A DNA stretch of 64,000 nt from Lingula anatina (taxonomy: Eukaryota > Brachiopoda > Lingulata > Lingulida > Lingulidae). The position numbers and the translations under genes were made by a program. Location: contig NW_019775203.1 in the NCBI RefSeq assembly GCF_001039355.2, forward strand, positions 177,498 to 241,497, in the 5' to 3' direction. Numbering within the stretch: the first letter of the stretch is position 1; each line of letters begins with the position of its first letter. This document shows positions 1-12,100 of this stretch, one piece after another. The notes below the pieces were generated by a model. That model was given only the letters and a program-made list of their open reading frames with translations. It was not told the origin of the DNA and searched no databases.

Positions 1-993
1 TGAAGATTACAATGGATTCAATTTGGAAATGTGCATTCCAATTGTTTTAATATATCTGATTGTTTGTTCGGCAAAAGAGAGTTGAGTTACACTATATATA
101 TTTGAGTATATGCATGCACAGGCATATCATAGATTTTGTAATGCATGACTGTGAAGTGCATGTTAGGAAACTTTTAACAGATTTGTTGAAGTATGTAGCT
201 GAGGGTTTTGAATTTTTAATCTGAGGTATTTCTTACAGTCTTTGACTTCACTTTCATTTTTTTCTCTTTTCAGAAACATACTTTGTGTGAGCTTGGGCCT
301 GTCATATGATGGAATATGCATCATGACTACATCACTTGATCACAATTTTATTTTTGTCACTGTGAAGCCTCTCAACTGAATGATGAGTTCTCAGCAGGGC
401 TGTAAACAAAAATATTGGAAAAGAAACAAGTACTGAAGGTAATTTGTCTGTGGTCTGTTTTTCTTCTAGTGGGTGGACAGGACTTAATATAACTGCCAGT
501 GAGCAGATGTTGGACAGAAAGTGAGAAGTATCAGTTATTTTCATTTGGCTGTTACTGAGACTTGCTCAAGGAGTTGGACTTCAGCACATTCAAAGTAGAT
601 AAATCTTTGGAATCAGGATTCACAATGGGCTCATCACATGTCAGTGGAAATTGAAGATTCAAATCAGTGGGCAGCAGTATTTATTACTAAGCAGCTGTTG
701 CATTTCTCAGAAATTAAGCCACAGCTGACATCTTCAAATCTCACTGGAGCTGACCAGATATCCAAGTGCAGAGGTTTGTAATACCTGTAATAACATATCT
801 GAATTTTATGTTTCTGAAAAAGCAACAGTGTACAGGACAAAGAGTTTCAAAACAAAATATAATGCAGAGGTAGATATATTTGTAGGCCGGCAGTCTGTCA
901 GCCTGAAACAGACAGTGATACATCAGTGAACAATCAATCAAAGACTTATAGGGCACGAGGACTTTCAATCATACAACAAATACATAAGTGGGA
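1..993 (+). other. 5' flank or 5' UTR of the Popeye gene
   Basis: No protein-coding exon is supported here. A pyrimidine tract ending in CAG at 271-273 could be the acceptor of a 5' UTR exon that runs into the first coding exon. An in-frame TAA at 985-987 closes the frame just before the ATG at 994. Transcript data would be needed to place the transcription start. Confidence 0.35.
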
Positions 994-3900
994 ATGAAAT
1001 TTTTGACCTTCTTGAACATGTACTCGGATATTGGCAATTTCACAATGCTTTCCCAGAATCAGAACAATGAAGGAGGTAACAGCAGTGATACCATGTGGAG
1101 TGAAACAGTGAATCAGACTGTGATTGACGATTGCAAAGACTACACAGAATCACATCACATTATGTTCCAATTAGCCAATCTGGTTCTGGTGCTGTCATTT
1201 TTGGCACCAAGTAATTCCCAGTATCATAGCCTTTTTATGCGCTCTTTGGTTATAGTGGCGTGTTTATTGACAACATTATGGAGCATTTTTGCATCCTGTT
1301 TTATTGATGTGATGTTCTGGCATGTATCCTTCATGTTAGTTAACATCTCATATCTTATCTACATTGCCTATACTTTATATCCATCTGGTTTCCATGCAGA
1401 CTTAGATTTACTGTACCAAAAGTTATTCAAGCCATACCATGTGCCTAGGGCTGCTTTTAGAGAACTGACATCTTTTGGGGAACTTAGAACATACCAGGAT
1501 GGTGAAACCTATGCAGAAGAGACTGCCTCAGTGTGTGGTCAGTATTTGTCCATTGTGGTCAGTGGAAGGTATGTTTTTTTGAAGCATGTTTACACTGGGT
1601 GAAATTTGGATTGATGGTGTGAGTCAAGTTTGCACATACATATGTTTATCAGAGAAATATGAAATATGTGATATTTTGTTTACGTAATGTAAATCTTTAC
1701 AAAGAATATTAATTTTGTACATTCTGATCTTGGTTCAAAGCATAGAGGTGCCTGCATGGTCTATATATAAGCCGTATGTAATAAAAGAAGCAACTTATAA
1801 AAGTTATAAAAAGTTATAAAAAAATTAAATAGAAGATTATAAAGAAATTAATCTTTTTTAGCTTTAGAAATTGCAACATTAAAATTTTATAAAATGTTTT
1901 TGTTATAAAAGGTAGGCTACTATTGTACACATACAGTATAACTTTTTCCTAGTGTGAATATTGATAATGACCTGAAAGAGACACACATGTATGGACATGG
2001 TGTCAGTGATAAATATTTCACAGAAAAAATTCCTTCCTAGTGCATAAGATTTAGTCATCATAATTTCATTATTTTTAAACAAATATCTTCTGTTAATATC
2101 AAAAACCCAACATTTTATGTTACACTGTACCTCTATATGTGGTCCCACAAAAAAGGCACAGTGAAATATGCACTTATACTCAGTTGCTTCTACGTAGTAT
2201 GTGTTTTTTAACAGACACTGACTTTGTCCATTTGTCATTGTTGAGTCTGTATATTACTAAGTGACATATGGAATCCAATGTGTCCTACCTAAGTAGAAAA
2301 CTGATAAAATATTGGATTGCTGCCTCATTTGTCAGAAATGAGTTGAGGGCTTCTTCCCTGGGAACAATTTCCTTATTAAGGACTGGTTTCTAGAAGCATT
2401 GGTATCATGGCCTGCTATTAAGCCCATGGAAATTGCAGATTAGGGTAGGTGTCAAATTGAATGATGTTCACCTTGAAGAAAAAACTGCATTATTTTATTT
2501 GAAATGTTTTGAATGTCTGATAAAAAGCAGAAGTGACCTTCAAAACTGCAACTTTCTCACTGGAAAATGTTAGGAATTTGCTTTTCAATTTTTGTCCTCT
2601 CCCTCTCCCATTCTACTCCAAACACCACCTCATAGTAATAATGTATACTTGTACAAAAGGCAAGTGTATTCTTATTTTCTTTGAAAAATTCCCATCTGCC
2701 CACTGAAAACAATAAACTTCCCACAGCTACACATGTACATGTAGATCATCAAAAGCAAATTGTGTAATTAATTGTAAGCAAAAATTACCTCACTCAAAAT
2801 TGTAGAGATGACCATGATACTAGTAATATATTTTTCATTCATTTGAAATATCTCATATTTCGTTCTATTTCAGCAACTTGAACTTACTTAATTGTCATAA
2901 TGAGATTGAAAGAGAATTTGTTTATTTTCCAAGATTCTCAGTATCCTGTGAAGAGTTTGAACTGCATCCTATCCATCCACACCAGTTTTTAGATAGTCCA
3001 GAGTTTGAGGCTTGTGCTCCAGAGGTGATAGATAAACAGAAACATTTCCAGGTAGCTTAGGTATCAATAGTTAATTACTGTGACCTTGTCCTAACTGAAC
3101 AACTCATAATTGAACAACCCTATTGGGTTTTCATCACAAAATCAGCAAAAATTGAAATAATGATCATTATTATGATTTTAAAAAAATAAAAGAAGGGAAT
3201 TAGATTTGAAAAGATTATACCATACATATACTGCAGTATCTTTATGTACATATCTTTCTGGAGATTTTTGCAAAGATTTGATGAACATCTCTGTGTAACA
3301 TTTTACTTTAGTCAAATAGGCCAAAGGCTTACAAGAATTGTGTTGTGACATAAAAGTGACTTACTGAAATAAATATGGAATTTTATTCACATCAGATTTA
3401 ATTTAGAGCTGTTCCAAATGGGTTTGCCACACAAAAAGGCAATGATTCTACAGTTAAACTAAAACCAACTTTGTAAAGAAACTCTGAAAGTGCATGCAGT
3501 TATATGGTTTATTCACATTTTAACCTGTCACATTATTTATGCCACATGAAAGGATTTTGAGAACAAGGGTTTCTGTGTTTGCACAATCCGGCAGACTTAT
3601 GACTACTTAAACAACATTAAGTATTTGTGATATATTTTTAGGTCACTATAACAGCAACAGAAGACAGCTGCATCTTCCAGTGGGATGCAGCAGCATTGAG
3701 AACTTTCTTAAAAACTCACATCTTCCTTGAAACAATCTTTTCAATGTTAATTGGCAAGGATATTACAGCCAAACTCCATGCTGTGCAGCAAAAAATATTC
3801 CAGAGGAACAGTACTCAGCAACCACTCTTGATAACACATTCCTCTTCATTGCTGGAGATACGGAACCAGATCCTGTCTGGCAACCATGTTGATGCCATGG

Positions 3901-4566
3901 CAGCCTTACAGAGATATGCAAATGCCTGCAGAAATGCTGAGCGTAAGTATCATACATGCATGCCTGCACACACACGCATGCCTACACGCATGCAAATGCT
4001 CGCACCAATACACAGCTATGTGTGTACATGTATGAATGGGCGCACGTAAACGCGTGGGTGTGTGCCCACTTGCGCTCACCTGTAATGAATTTTTAACAAA
4101 TGCTTCTTTAAATATGGTTACTTTTAGAGTTTTCTAAAGAAATGAGAGCCCAATTTACCGATCTAAGATTTCGTAATGTCCGTACCCAGTCTTGAAATTT
4201 TCGTGACTATGGTTTAGCACATGGCTTTAGATTACTTTAGTTTTAGAACAAGAATAATTTCAGTATGAAAGATCGCCCTGAGGGGCAATTTTTTTCAATG
4301 GATATTATCATTGCTTTATTATATTTGCTTGCCGCAATGTGTATATCTTCATTAGAGTCATTTTTTGTTTAAATTAAATTAAAACATATCCCTTGCCTAA
4401 AAAATTAAAAGCTGTTTTTTGTGCAGAAAATGACTTATTTGTTTCGCTCGACGTATTTATACTTCCAGATCATTGTGATGGTAGGAGTAGCATAAGCAGC
4501 GTCAGCATCAGTAGTCCAGGACCTTCAATGAAAATACCAGTTATTACCAAAGAGACGTGCGTATAG
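994..4566 (+). CDS. Popeye domain-containing protein (POPDC/BVES-like), four coding exons
   Basis: Exons are 994-1568, 2874-3051, 3642-3942 and 4427-4566; phases close at each GT/AG junction and give 397 residues. An in-frame stop nine bases upstream supports the start at 994. The N-terminus has sequons (NFT, NSS, NQT) and is followed by three hydrophobic segments at about residues 55-130, the usual Popeye topology. A cytosolic Popeye domain follows. Its two cAMP-pocket signatures are visible: FLDSPEFE (family FLDSPEWE) at the end of exon 2 and FQVTITA across the exon 2/3 junction. Family members are cAMP-binding membrane proteins acting in excitable and epithelial cells; that role is inferred from the family. 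The last exon has two in-frame acceptors (4427 or 4469), giving 397 or 383 residues, and the protein ends in ETCV, a class I PDZ-ligand pattern. The family call is strong; the POPDC1/2/3 subtype is not resolved. Confidence 0.9.
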
Positions 4567-5769
4567 CAGAAGGAGAAAAGAACCATTATTTATTTGCATG
4601 GGTAGCTGTATAGAAATGATACAAAGAGGTGGAGTGACACGAATTATAATATTCAGGATTTTTACGACATATTTGGGTACTTAGCCAGAGTACAGTTGTG
4701 TAATCAGTCTTCTTACTTTGATACCGGCCGGCCCAGAATTTTGCCATGGGGAAGGGGGAGGAGTGGTGAAAAGAAAGGGACGTCACGTTTTCCCTCTTTT
4801 CCGTATTTTTGGTTAAGAAAAGTTGAAACTGGCAAGTTTGTCAAGTGCCCTCTATCGCGACTGATTCTGCCTCTGTGAACCTAGCTCATATTCATGAAGG
4901 TTTTCTCCCAGGCTGGACGTCGGTCATTGTCGATGTACCAAAACTTCAGACACACGTTTATACTAGATATTCCTCCCCTTAAATTTACCACCGGTAGTTG
5001 ACACATACTTATTTTGATCTGTTTTGCGTATATTTAAGAATAAATTTCAAGTTAAAATCAGTAATATTTTATTGCCCCGCAAAACGTGTACAAAATTATG
5101 ATTTGCTCTAATAATAGAAATTATTATTAAATTTTTCTTTACATATTGATGGGAAAAGCATTTATAAATAAATATTGATCATTTTATGTGTATCTTCAAT
5201 TTATTGCATTCTACGTCATTGATTGAAACTGCCATCACATTATAATTAGCAAGCACATACAGAAACGGCAACTAATAAGCTTCATAAGCAACAAGCTTCG
5301 ACCTAAATGAAAAATTTATACAATTTAATTGTTTTGACTGCGGGCGTGTTAAAAAGTTATCTACGAGCACATCTAACGCAATATAACAATATGATCAGTC
5401 CAACTGGTCTAGTTCAGATTTGCCCATCAATTGATATACAAACACACTGTACGCACCATAATTCATTGATCTGTTGCCTATGCAAATATAGAAAAGTTAA
5501 GGCAACTTATAATCAGGGTATATTGACCTAATTTACATCCCAATTGCTGCAGCATTTAAAAATACCCTTGAAAAGTAGTCTGTCGGTAGTTAAATGAGAT
5601 CTGATAACCTTTGTGTAATTTCTGTTCCGCAATGAACCCTCCTTGAACTTCCAATCAATAATTAAATATCCGTCCCAAAAATAAAAAGTTCCCTAACTTA
5701 AATTGGTTAAAACGTTATCTCTTTTGGTCTGCCTACTTGCATTTGTCGAAGTTGGGGTAGGCCTACAGT
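4567..5769. other. Convergent intergenic region
   Basis: This is the space between the stop of the plus-strand Popeye gene and the stop of the minus-strand proline-rich gene, so it should hold both 3' UTRs. The short open frames here (for example 4696-4878 and 5307-5531) resemble no protein I know. No repeat or RNA gene is evident. Confidence 0.5.
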
Positions 5770-6913
5770 TCACCAAAGACGTTTATAGTTGGAAACAGGA
5801 GCAGAACTCGTCAACAAAAAACCTTCCTCGTCAAAGTCGTAATTTTCATGATCTCCACTTAAATGAACCATATCCACACTGCTGACTCTTCTGGCAGACG
5901 ACCCTCCTGAGGAACAGCCGTCGGTGTATTTTGGGGACATTTTTGGAAGACGATAGCCTGGGTCGCTCCCAGCTCTTTGCATTCTCGGTGGCGGACTTCT
6001 CCTCATCGTTGGCGGCTGAGGTAGAGGGTTTTTTGCGTTTATCGCTGGAAGTACTGGCACAGCGGTTACAGCACCCAATTTGGTGAAACGGAATCGTTTT
6101 TCTTTCCGTTTTGAATTCTTATCTGATAATAAGTTCGGGTTGCTCTTCAGGTACAACTCCAAAGGATTGATTGATTTTCTTGTAACTTTCACGTCCCTTT
6201 CAAGGGAGGTTTCTACGTTATCTTTGAAGATGTCGAAATTCATGATCGGTGGCGGTGTCGATGGTGTTTCTGGTGTAACGCACGGCGCCTCGGTTTCTTG
6301 TAGTAATTCTTGGTTTTGAACAAAGTCCTTCAGTTCAAATAACGAAATACGCAGATTCTTGGGTGTTTGTGCCAAATCATCGATGCTGTCTGTCGGAGAT
6401 AATGGAGGAGGTGTAGGCGGAGGCCTTGGCGGTGGAGTCTCGGTGGGTGGAGTACCTAATCTGAAAAACATCGTGAATTTAACCAGTTTTTGTTTGATTT
6501 GTTACAACTTTCAGTGATTGTTCGCCGAACAATGAATTTAGCAATAATAATAAACAAACCGTTTTGGTTGTTTGATCGTTTAAAGTCTAAAAATGCATCT
6601 TTGTATGATTTAGATATTTTCAATACGTATGATCAGCTGCTTCAACGCCGTTACCGTCATAAACATAGTTTATAGAACTAAAAATGTTGTCAGGCTGTAA
6701 AATTGTCTGTTAAGTGATTAGTAACAAAGTATTTCGTTCAAAAGGCATGCCCATCTATCTGCCAAAATATGACGATGCCATGTAGACTGTTGGGCCGTAT
6801 TGACGTGCCGATCTTTTACTTGTGAGATTCTGTATCCTTCATAGATACACTTACCTGCAATGGTCATCAGCGATGATTGAATGATCTCCTTTCTTACTAA
6901 TACGCACCAACAT
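5770..6913 (-). CDS. Proline-rich protein of unknown function, two exons
   Basis: On the minus strand, exon 1 (6913-6855) ends at a GTAAGT donor and exon 2 (6460-5770) begins after a TTTTTCAG acceptor. Phase 2 matches on both sides and gives 249 residues. The frame stays open upstream with another ATG at 6952, so the N-terminus may be longer or come from a further exon. The protein looks largely disordered. It has a proline run around residues 23-45 (TPPPRPPPTPPP) suited to SH3 or WW partners, a basic stretch (KRKEKRFRF) near the middle, a second proline/arginine patch (RRSPPPRMQR), an RRVSS site of PKA type and an acidic/aromatic tail ending KRLW. No signal peptide or membrane segment is visible. 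I do not recognise the family. It runs tail to tail with the Popeye gene. The clean splice and the long frame without low-complexity DNA make it a likely real gene. Confidence 0.6.
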
Positions 6914-9193
6914 TTCGGAGTTTCTTAATGAAATTGGATTAAAAAACAACATAAACCAGTCCTTAATTTCGAAATATGATCGCCATTTTTCTTTCCACTG
7001 TGTTTCTGTCTGTTTATGGTGACAAATACGTATTCTACTGAAAATCGATTAGTAAATACGAGATATCAATAAAATGTGACTAGTTTCTTTTATTCTGTTA
7101 CGACAGCATGCAAAACATAGCCAATTATTTACCGTTGCATTCAAAATCTATAACATAGCGGTCCTTTGTTAACGAAAACCAATGATTGCTAATAGCCCAA
7201 ATAATGGGTCATGGTAATCTTTCAAGCATCGATCATTTTCTTTGTTATTAAAGAATTTTCTTACCGTACGGTAATGTTTTTTTCTTGTATTTCCTATGGA
7301 AAAATACAGACCTGGTGCCTATACATAAAAGTGGATCATTTCTGACCTTAACATGTGTACCGAATCCTTTCTCCGATGGTTCCAACAGTTTACTATAAAA
7401 TGTCATTTAACTTTGAATTAACAAGTTTGGGTCTGCAGCAACATCATTTTCATTATAACTGTTGATATATTATCTAAAGGGTGAAAATATTTTGGAAATG
7501 AAACAAAATTTATACGTATTTAAGTGAGCTTTGTGCAAGAAAAATATAAAGATCGTGTAGGCTGATTATTAACAAACATAAAATTATGTTAGAATTGAAG
7601 GGAGGGCAACGACCATCATATATGTACATGTAGACTCTCAGGTGCCACGCATATGCCCCAAATGCTTAGTGGGCTCGTGTAGTCTGTAATGTTAGTAAAT
7701 GACAGCCACGTGTGAATAAGGAACGTGAAATGTTTTGTGGATTAACTGAAATAATTTACATGCCTCATAATACTTAAGCAGAGGAATGTACTGTAAACGA
7801 GAAGAAAGCTGCTTGAAATTGCATGAGGTAGAGATAAAAATGAAAAGAAGGCGGCGCGGGAATCAACTGGAAAGTATTCAGTAAATAAAATGAAAGAAGA
7901 TAACGGTGCAACTACCTCTGGTAACAACGTTAGATAAAGACAACAACTTTGTCACAAGCCAATGCTGCCACATCAGTGTGGCTGGGCCGTCATCTGTACC
8001 GTAAAACTACATTTATGATGCAACAAGTATTTCACATTTTTATGGAAATCTTTATTCATTCTCATAAATAATAATAATAATAGTAATAATAATGACAACA
8101 GATAATATTTTTAATTCCGGGTTATGTAATGCGACACGTAAAATTCCTATCACAAAATAGACATCCTTGGCACTCTTCGGGATTTATTTCTCCGGCTACG
8201 TTATAATTATATATATTTATGCAAAATAGCATTGCCTGATGCATGTCATGACATTCAAGAAACTGTTAAATGAATGACTTATGAACAAATGATCACGCTT
8301 TTTACCGATACAGCATTTAAATTTTACATACAATTATATATTAAAAATCCTATTAAAATACATCCTATATACGATATAAATCAATTAAATGGCAATGTCT
8401 GGTGCTTTTTATTTGTTATTTTATATTATAACTCCTGCAGGTTAACACCTTATGGACGGTTTCTATATAATAAAATTACAACTAACGAAGGGTATCAACT
8501 GTTCGTTTTGAGATTTTTCCTGGGGTAAACTACGATTTTCCACCCTTTCCAATGAATCCTTTCCTACATTCAAGGTTAGTCCTGGTTAAAATTTTTTTTT
8601 GTAATAATATCTTAACAGATAATTAAGGGGGCATTACCCTCAATAAAGGTCAGTGGTCTGATGGCAAGCACAGATTCCAGAATAATTGCGATAACCGCTG
8701 TTTTGGTGGTAAAATGAAGTTTACTATATAGGCCTAATATCTCTGACTTCATTTTTTTACAATCTTATTATTTTGAAAATGAATCTCACACGAACAGTTC
8801 TTATCCCTTTAATATATATGTGTGTATTACAATTTTTGCAAAATAACGTCTTATAGAGAGACATCTATGTTATCACTGAAAGGCTGTTTTAGGGAGCAGA
8901 TGTATTTACATCAAACTTAAGCAATTCCTGAATTGTATCTTGTGACTCGAAATCCACACTGAAAAGCAAACTGCATCAGAGAAAAATAAAAATACTCCTA
9001 AATAAGTACAGCTTTCACTTCTAATGAAATTCATTTAGCCAGTTTACTTTCCTTTCAATGCTTTAACAAACCGTGTTCTGTTGAGCATTCACTTTTTAAA
9101 CATCTAAATGAAATACTGTTTATATGAGAAAAACTACGCCCTTATATAGGCCTAATACTGTCTTTTGGACAAGCACCCACACTTATTTAATAC
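6914..9193. other. Intergenic region with no recognised gene
   Basis: This region lies between the proline-rich gene and the 3' end of the Dispatched-like gene. It contains AT-rich sequence, a short AAT-repeat tract near 8068-8092 and small open frames without recognisable similarity. The 3' UTR of the Dispatched-like gene should start at its right edge, and any further 5' exon of the proline-rich gene would also have to lie here. Confidence 0.4.
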
Positions 9194-12100
9194 TTATAAG
9201 ATATCATTTTCTACAACATCATTACTCAATGAATTTATCGGAGGTTTTTCTGAAATGTTGGCCTTCCCAGTCTTCCCACTACATTTGTTAGTAACCCAAC
9301 GCCAAAGAGGTTTTAGGGATCCGAAATCCTCTTGGGGTCCAATCAAGGCTAGAACCGTACTAAAGAACCCCAGTGCGTAAACGATGGAAAACCCTATCGT
9401 AGAAAATATGAATATGGCAAACTGTTGAAAAAATGTAATAAAGGCAAATAGCAGAAAGATCGAGGCCCCCAAGGTTGTGATGGCGCCGGATAAAACGGAT
9501 ATCCCGACCTCCTCCAACATGTCCTTGACACGTCCCAGACGATCACGCTTCATTGAACGGCTATATCCCTCCGCCAAATGCACAACATAGTCCACTGCAA
9601 GGCCAACGACTAACACGAAGTTGAGAGATTCTAAAACCTAAAGATCGTAAAAATGTGTTTAATCAGGATAACTGCTTTCATCTGAAAGCACTATAGGACT
9701 TGTTTACATTATTAAAATTTTTATTAATTACATTTTAAATAACCATTAAAATGGCCTGTTAATACTTGAGAAAATGTATGTAGGTCTACTTTAAGAAAGA
9801 AAAGGCCTACACATGTATCAAAAAATTTTAAGCACCAAGGAATTTGAAGAAACCTTAAAAGGGTCACTGATATTTGGTATAGAAAAACAACAGTTGTTAC
9901 CCCTAGTTTCCATCCAACAACAGGCACTGTGCCCACTACTGAGGCTGTGATAAAACAGATGGTGAGAACAGCTAAGGTTCCGGTGATGATATTCATGGTC
10001 GCGACGATCAGAATGGGATATGCTATTGCAACACCAATAACAATACCCAAAAGTGCCTGGTTGTTCAGTAACTGAAATAAAAGAGTGAAGTTTAAAAGGG
10101 AGCAGTAGACCACATTCTTGATTCTATACTAAATGCTTAAACACTTTTGGAACGCATAAATATTTTTTTAGATTTAATGTAGATGCCCCAGACCTGTAGC
10201 CGGTAAATTAAAAGGGGGTTTCTTCTGAAAAAGGTGGATCTTTTTATTCCTTTATATGTAATGCCTTAGTACCTAGATCGTAGTAATTAGATTTTGATTC
10301 AGACCTTTCCCGGTATAAAGGTTGGTTCAAACCCTTGAACCCAAACCCATATTTAAGGCTATTTTAGTGCCTTACCTCTTGGACCGCCAGCCAGTGCCAG
10401 GTTCTAGTGTTTTGAAAACCACCTTGCACTGAGGAAGGCATTGTTTTCACCTAAAATGGGTGTGTCAAATACTCATCTGTCTATATAACTTCATCATAGC
10501 AATTCAGAAGCCACATATTACCCTAAGTATTAATGACTTTATTAGCAATATATTCATTTAAAATTTAAAACCTGGAAGCTAGAGCTTTCTCGTGCCTCGC
10601 GGTTAAAAAAACGCAACTTGAAACATAATATCTTTTTGCTGTATTAATATTAAATACTAAGTTGCAAAACTGTATTGGTTAACACTAGAAAAAATGACGA
10701 AACATGAGACTGCTTTAAATTGACTCTTAGTCCTTTTAGGTATGGTCAAATTGTTTACCTGGTTGGATATCACTTCTTCCCACTTATTCCTAACCGGGAG
10801 ACCTTCGATGTAACCCAGGCTACTTCCGGACAATGATAAATTGGCGTAGATTGCTGCGGCGTACCTCAACCGGTTGCCGTATTTAATATCTGGAGGATTG
10901 TTTTATAGTATGAAGATTTAGAAACAAAGCAAATAAGGCATCAGTGATCAACGAATGTTTTAAGAAGAGGTTTTATGATTCATATAAGAAAAATCAATAA
11001 TGTATTGGCCTAACCGTTCTCGTAATACACGTAATACAGTCTTAGAAAATGCACAGTATGATAGTGTATGGTAATCAGGAACTAAACCAAAAGAAGTGAT
11101 AAAATGACGAGTTACCTCTGCCACCTATAGACTTCGTCTGTGTGAGGTTGGTTGTAGATTCGCCCAGTCTACCATTCCATATTTTGTAAACACTCGCTGT
11201 TGCCGCAGAAGGCTGGAGCACACTGCTATATATCCAGTAATGCAGCGCAATCTGAGAGAGGAGAAATTAAATTTAATGATATCCGTTTCTCTAACTGATA
11301 GCTCTAATTTTTGAATGTTGATACTAACTCAAACTGGTCTCTTGTTTTCTCTAGTTTTCCAATGCAAACACAGCTCATAAAATACACTTATAGTTCTGAG
11401 TAAGAAATTTAATTGTAACCACGTTGCGCGATATATAATACGAAATCACATGTAATTTTCATCGAATTTTTAATTACGTGGCCTTTTTAAAGACGTCAAA
11501 AACAAATGCAAGTATATGATTTCATTAATGTGCACTTTATAAATTACGGCTATCTGTTTGTGATTTCGATCGAGTTAAATGAACAAAATAACTGAAAGAA
11601 AAAATAGATAAATGAAGTTATGATTTCATTTAAAAAAGTCATCATCCCTGACATACCTCAAAATATCTACTGAATCCAGATCCCAACGCCGTGGTATTAT
11701 ACATGTGTGGGTTATACTGCATAAGAACGCCAATATTCGTTTGATTGTACGGGAGATCGAATGTAGTGCCAGCAGGATACTTTGGCAGGCTTGTCAAAGG
11801 ATTAGTTGCATTCTCTTCAGCCTAGAAATGGGTTGAAATTGTTTTTATTTACGTATAGATGGTGTGACAGGTACATGTAGGCTACTTGTATATAAAAAAT
11901 ACAAAATGCAATTCATTTTGTAGCTTTTTGAACTTTCCCGCAAATATGACTTTTAACAGACGACTGCAGTGTTAANTTTTGCTTCACTTACATATTTGTA
12001 CAACGCCTTATGCCCAACTACTTTTATAATTTTTTTAACTGGTGCCATGTAGTGTAACGTGTGCATTTTCTTTGAGTCGTTGAATTGTAATATAGTTTAC

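Noticed and set aside
6080-6319. 79-codon plus-strand ORF
   Set aside because: Antisense shadow of exon 2 of the proline-rich gene.
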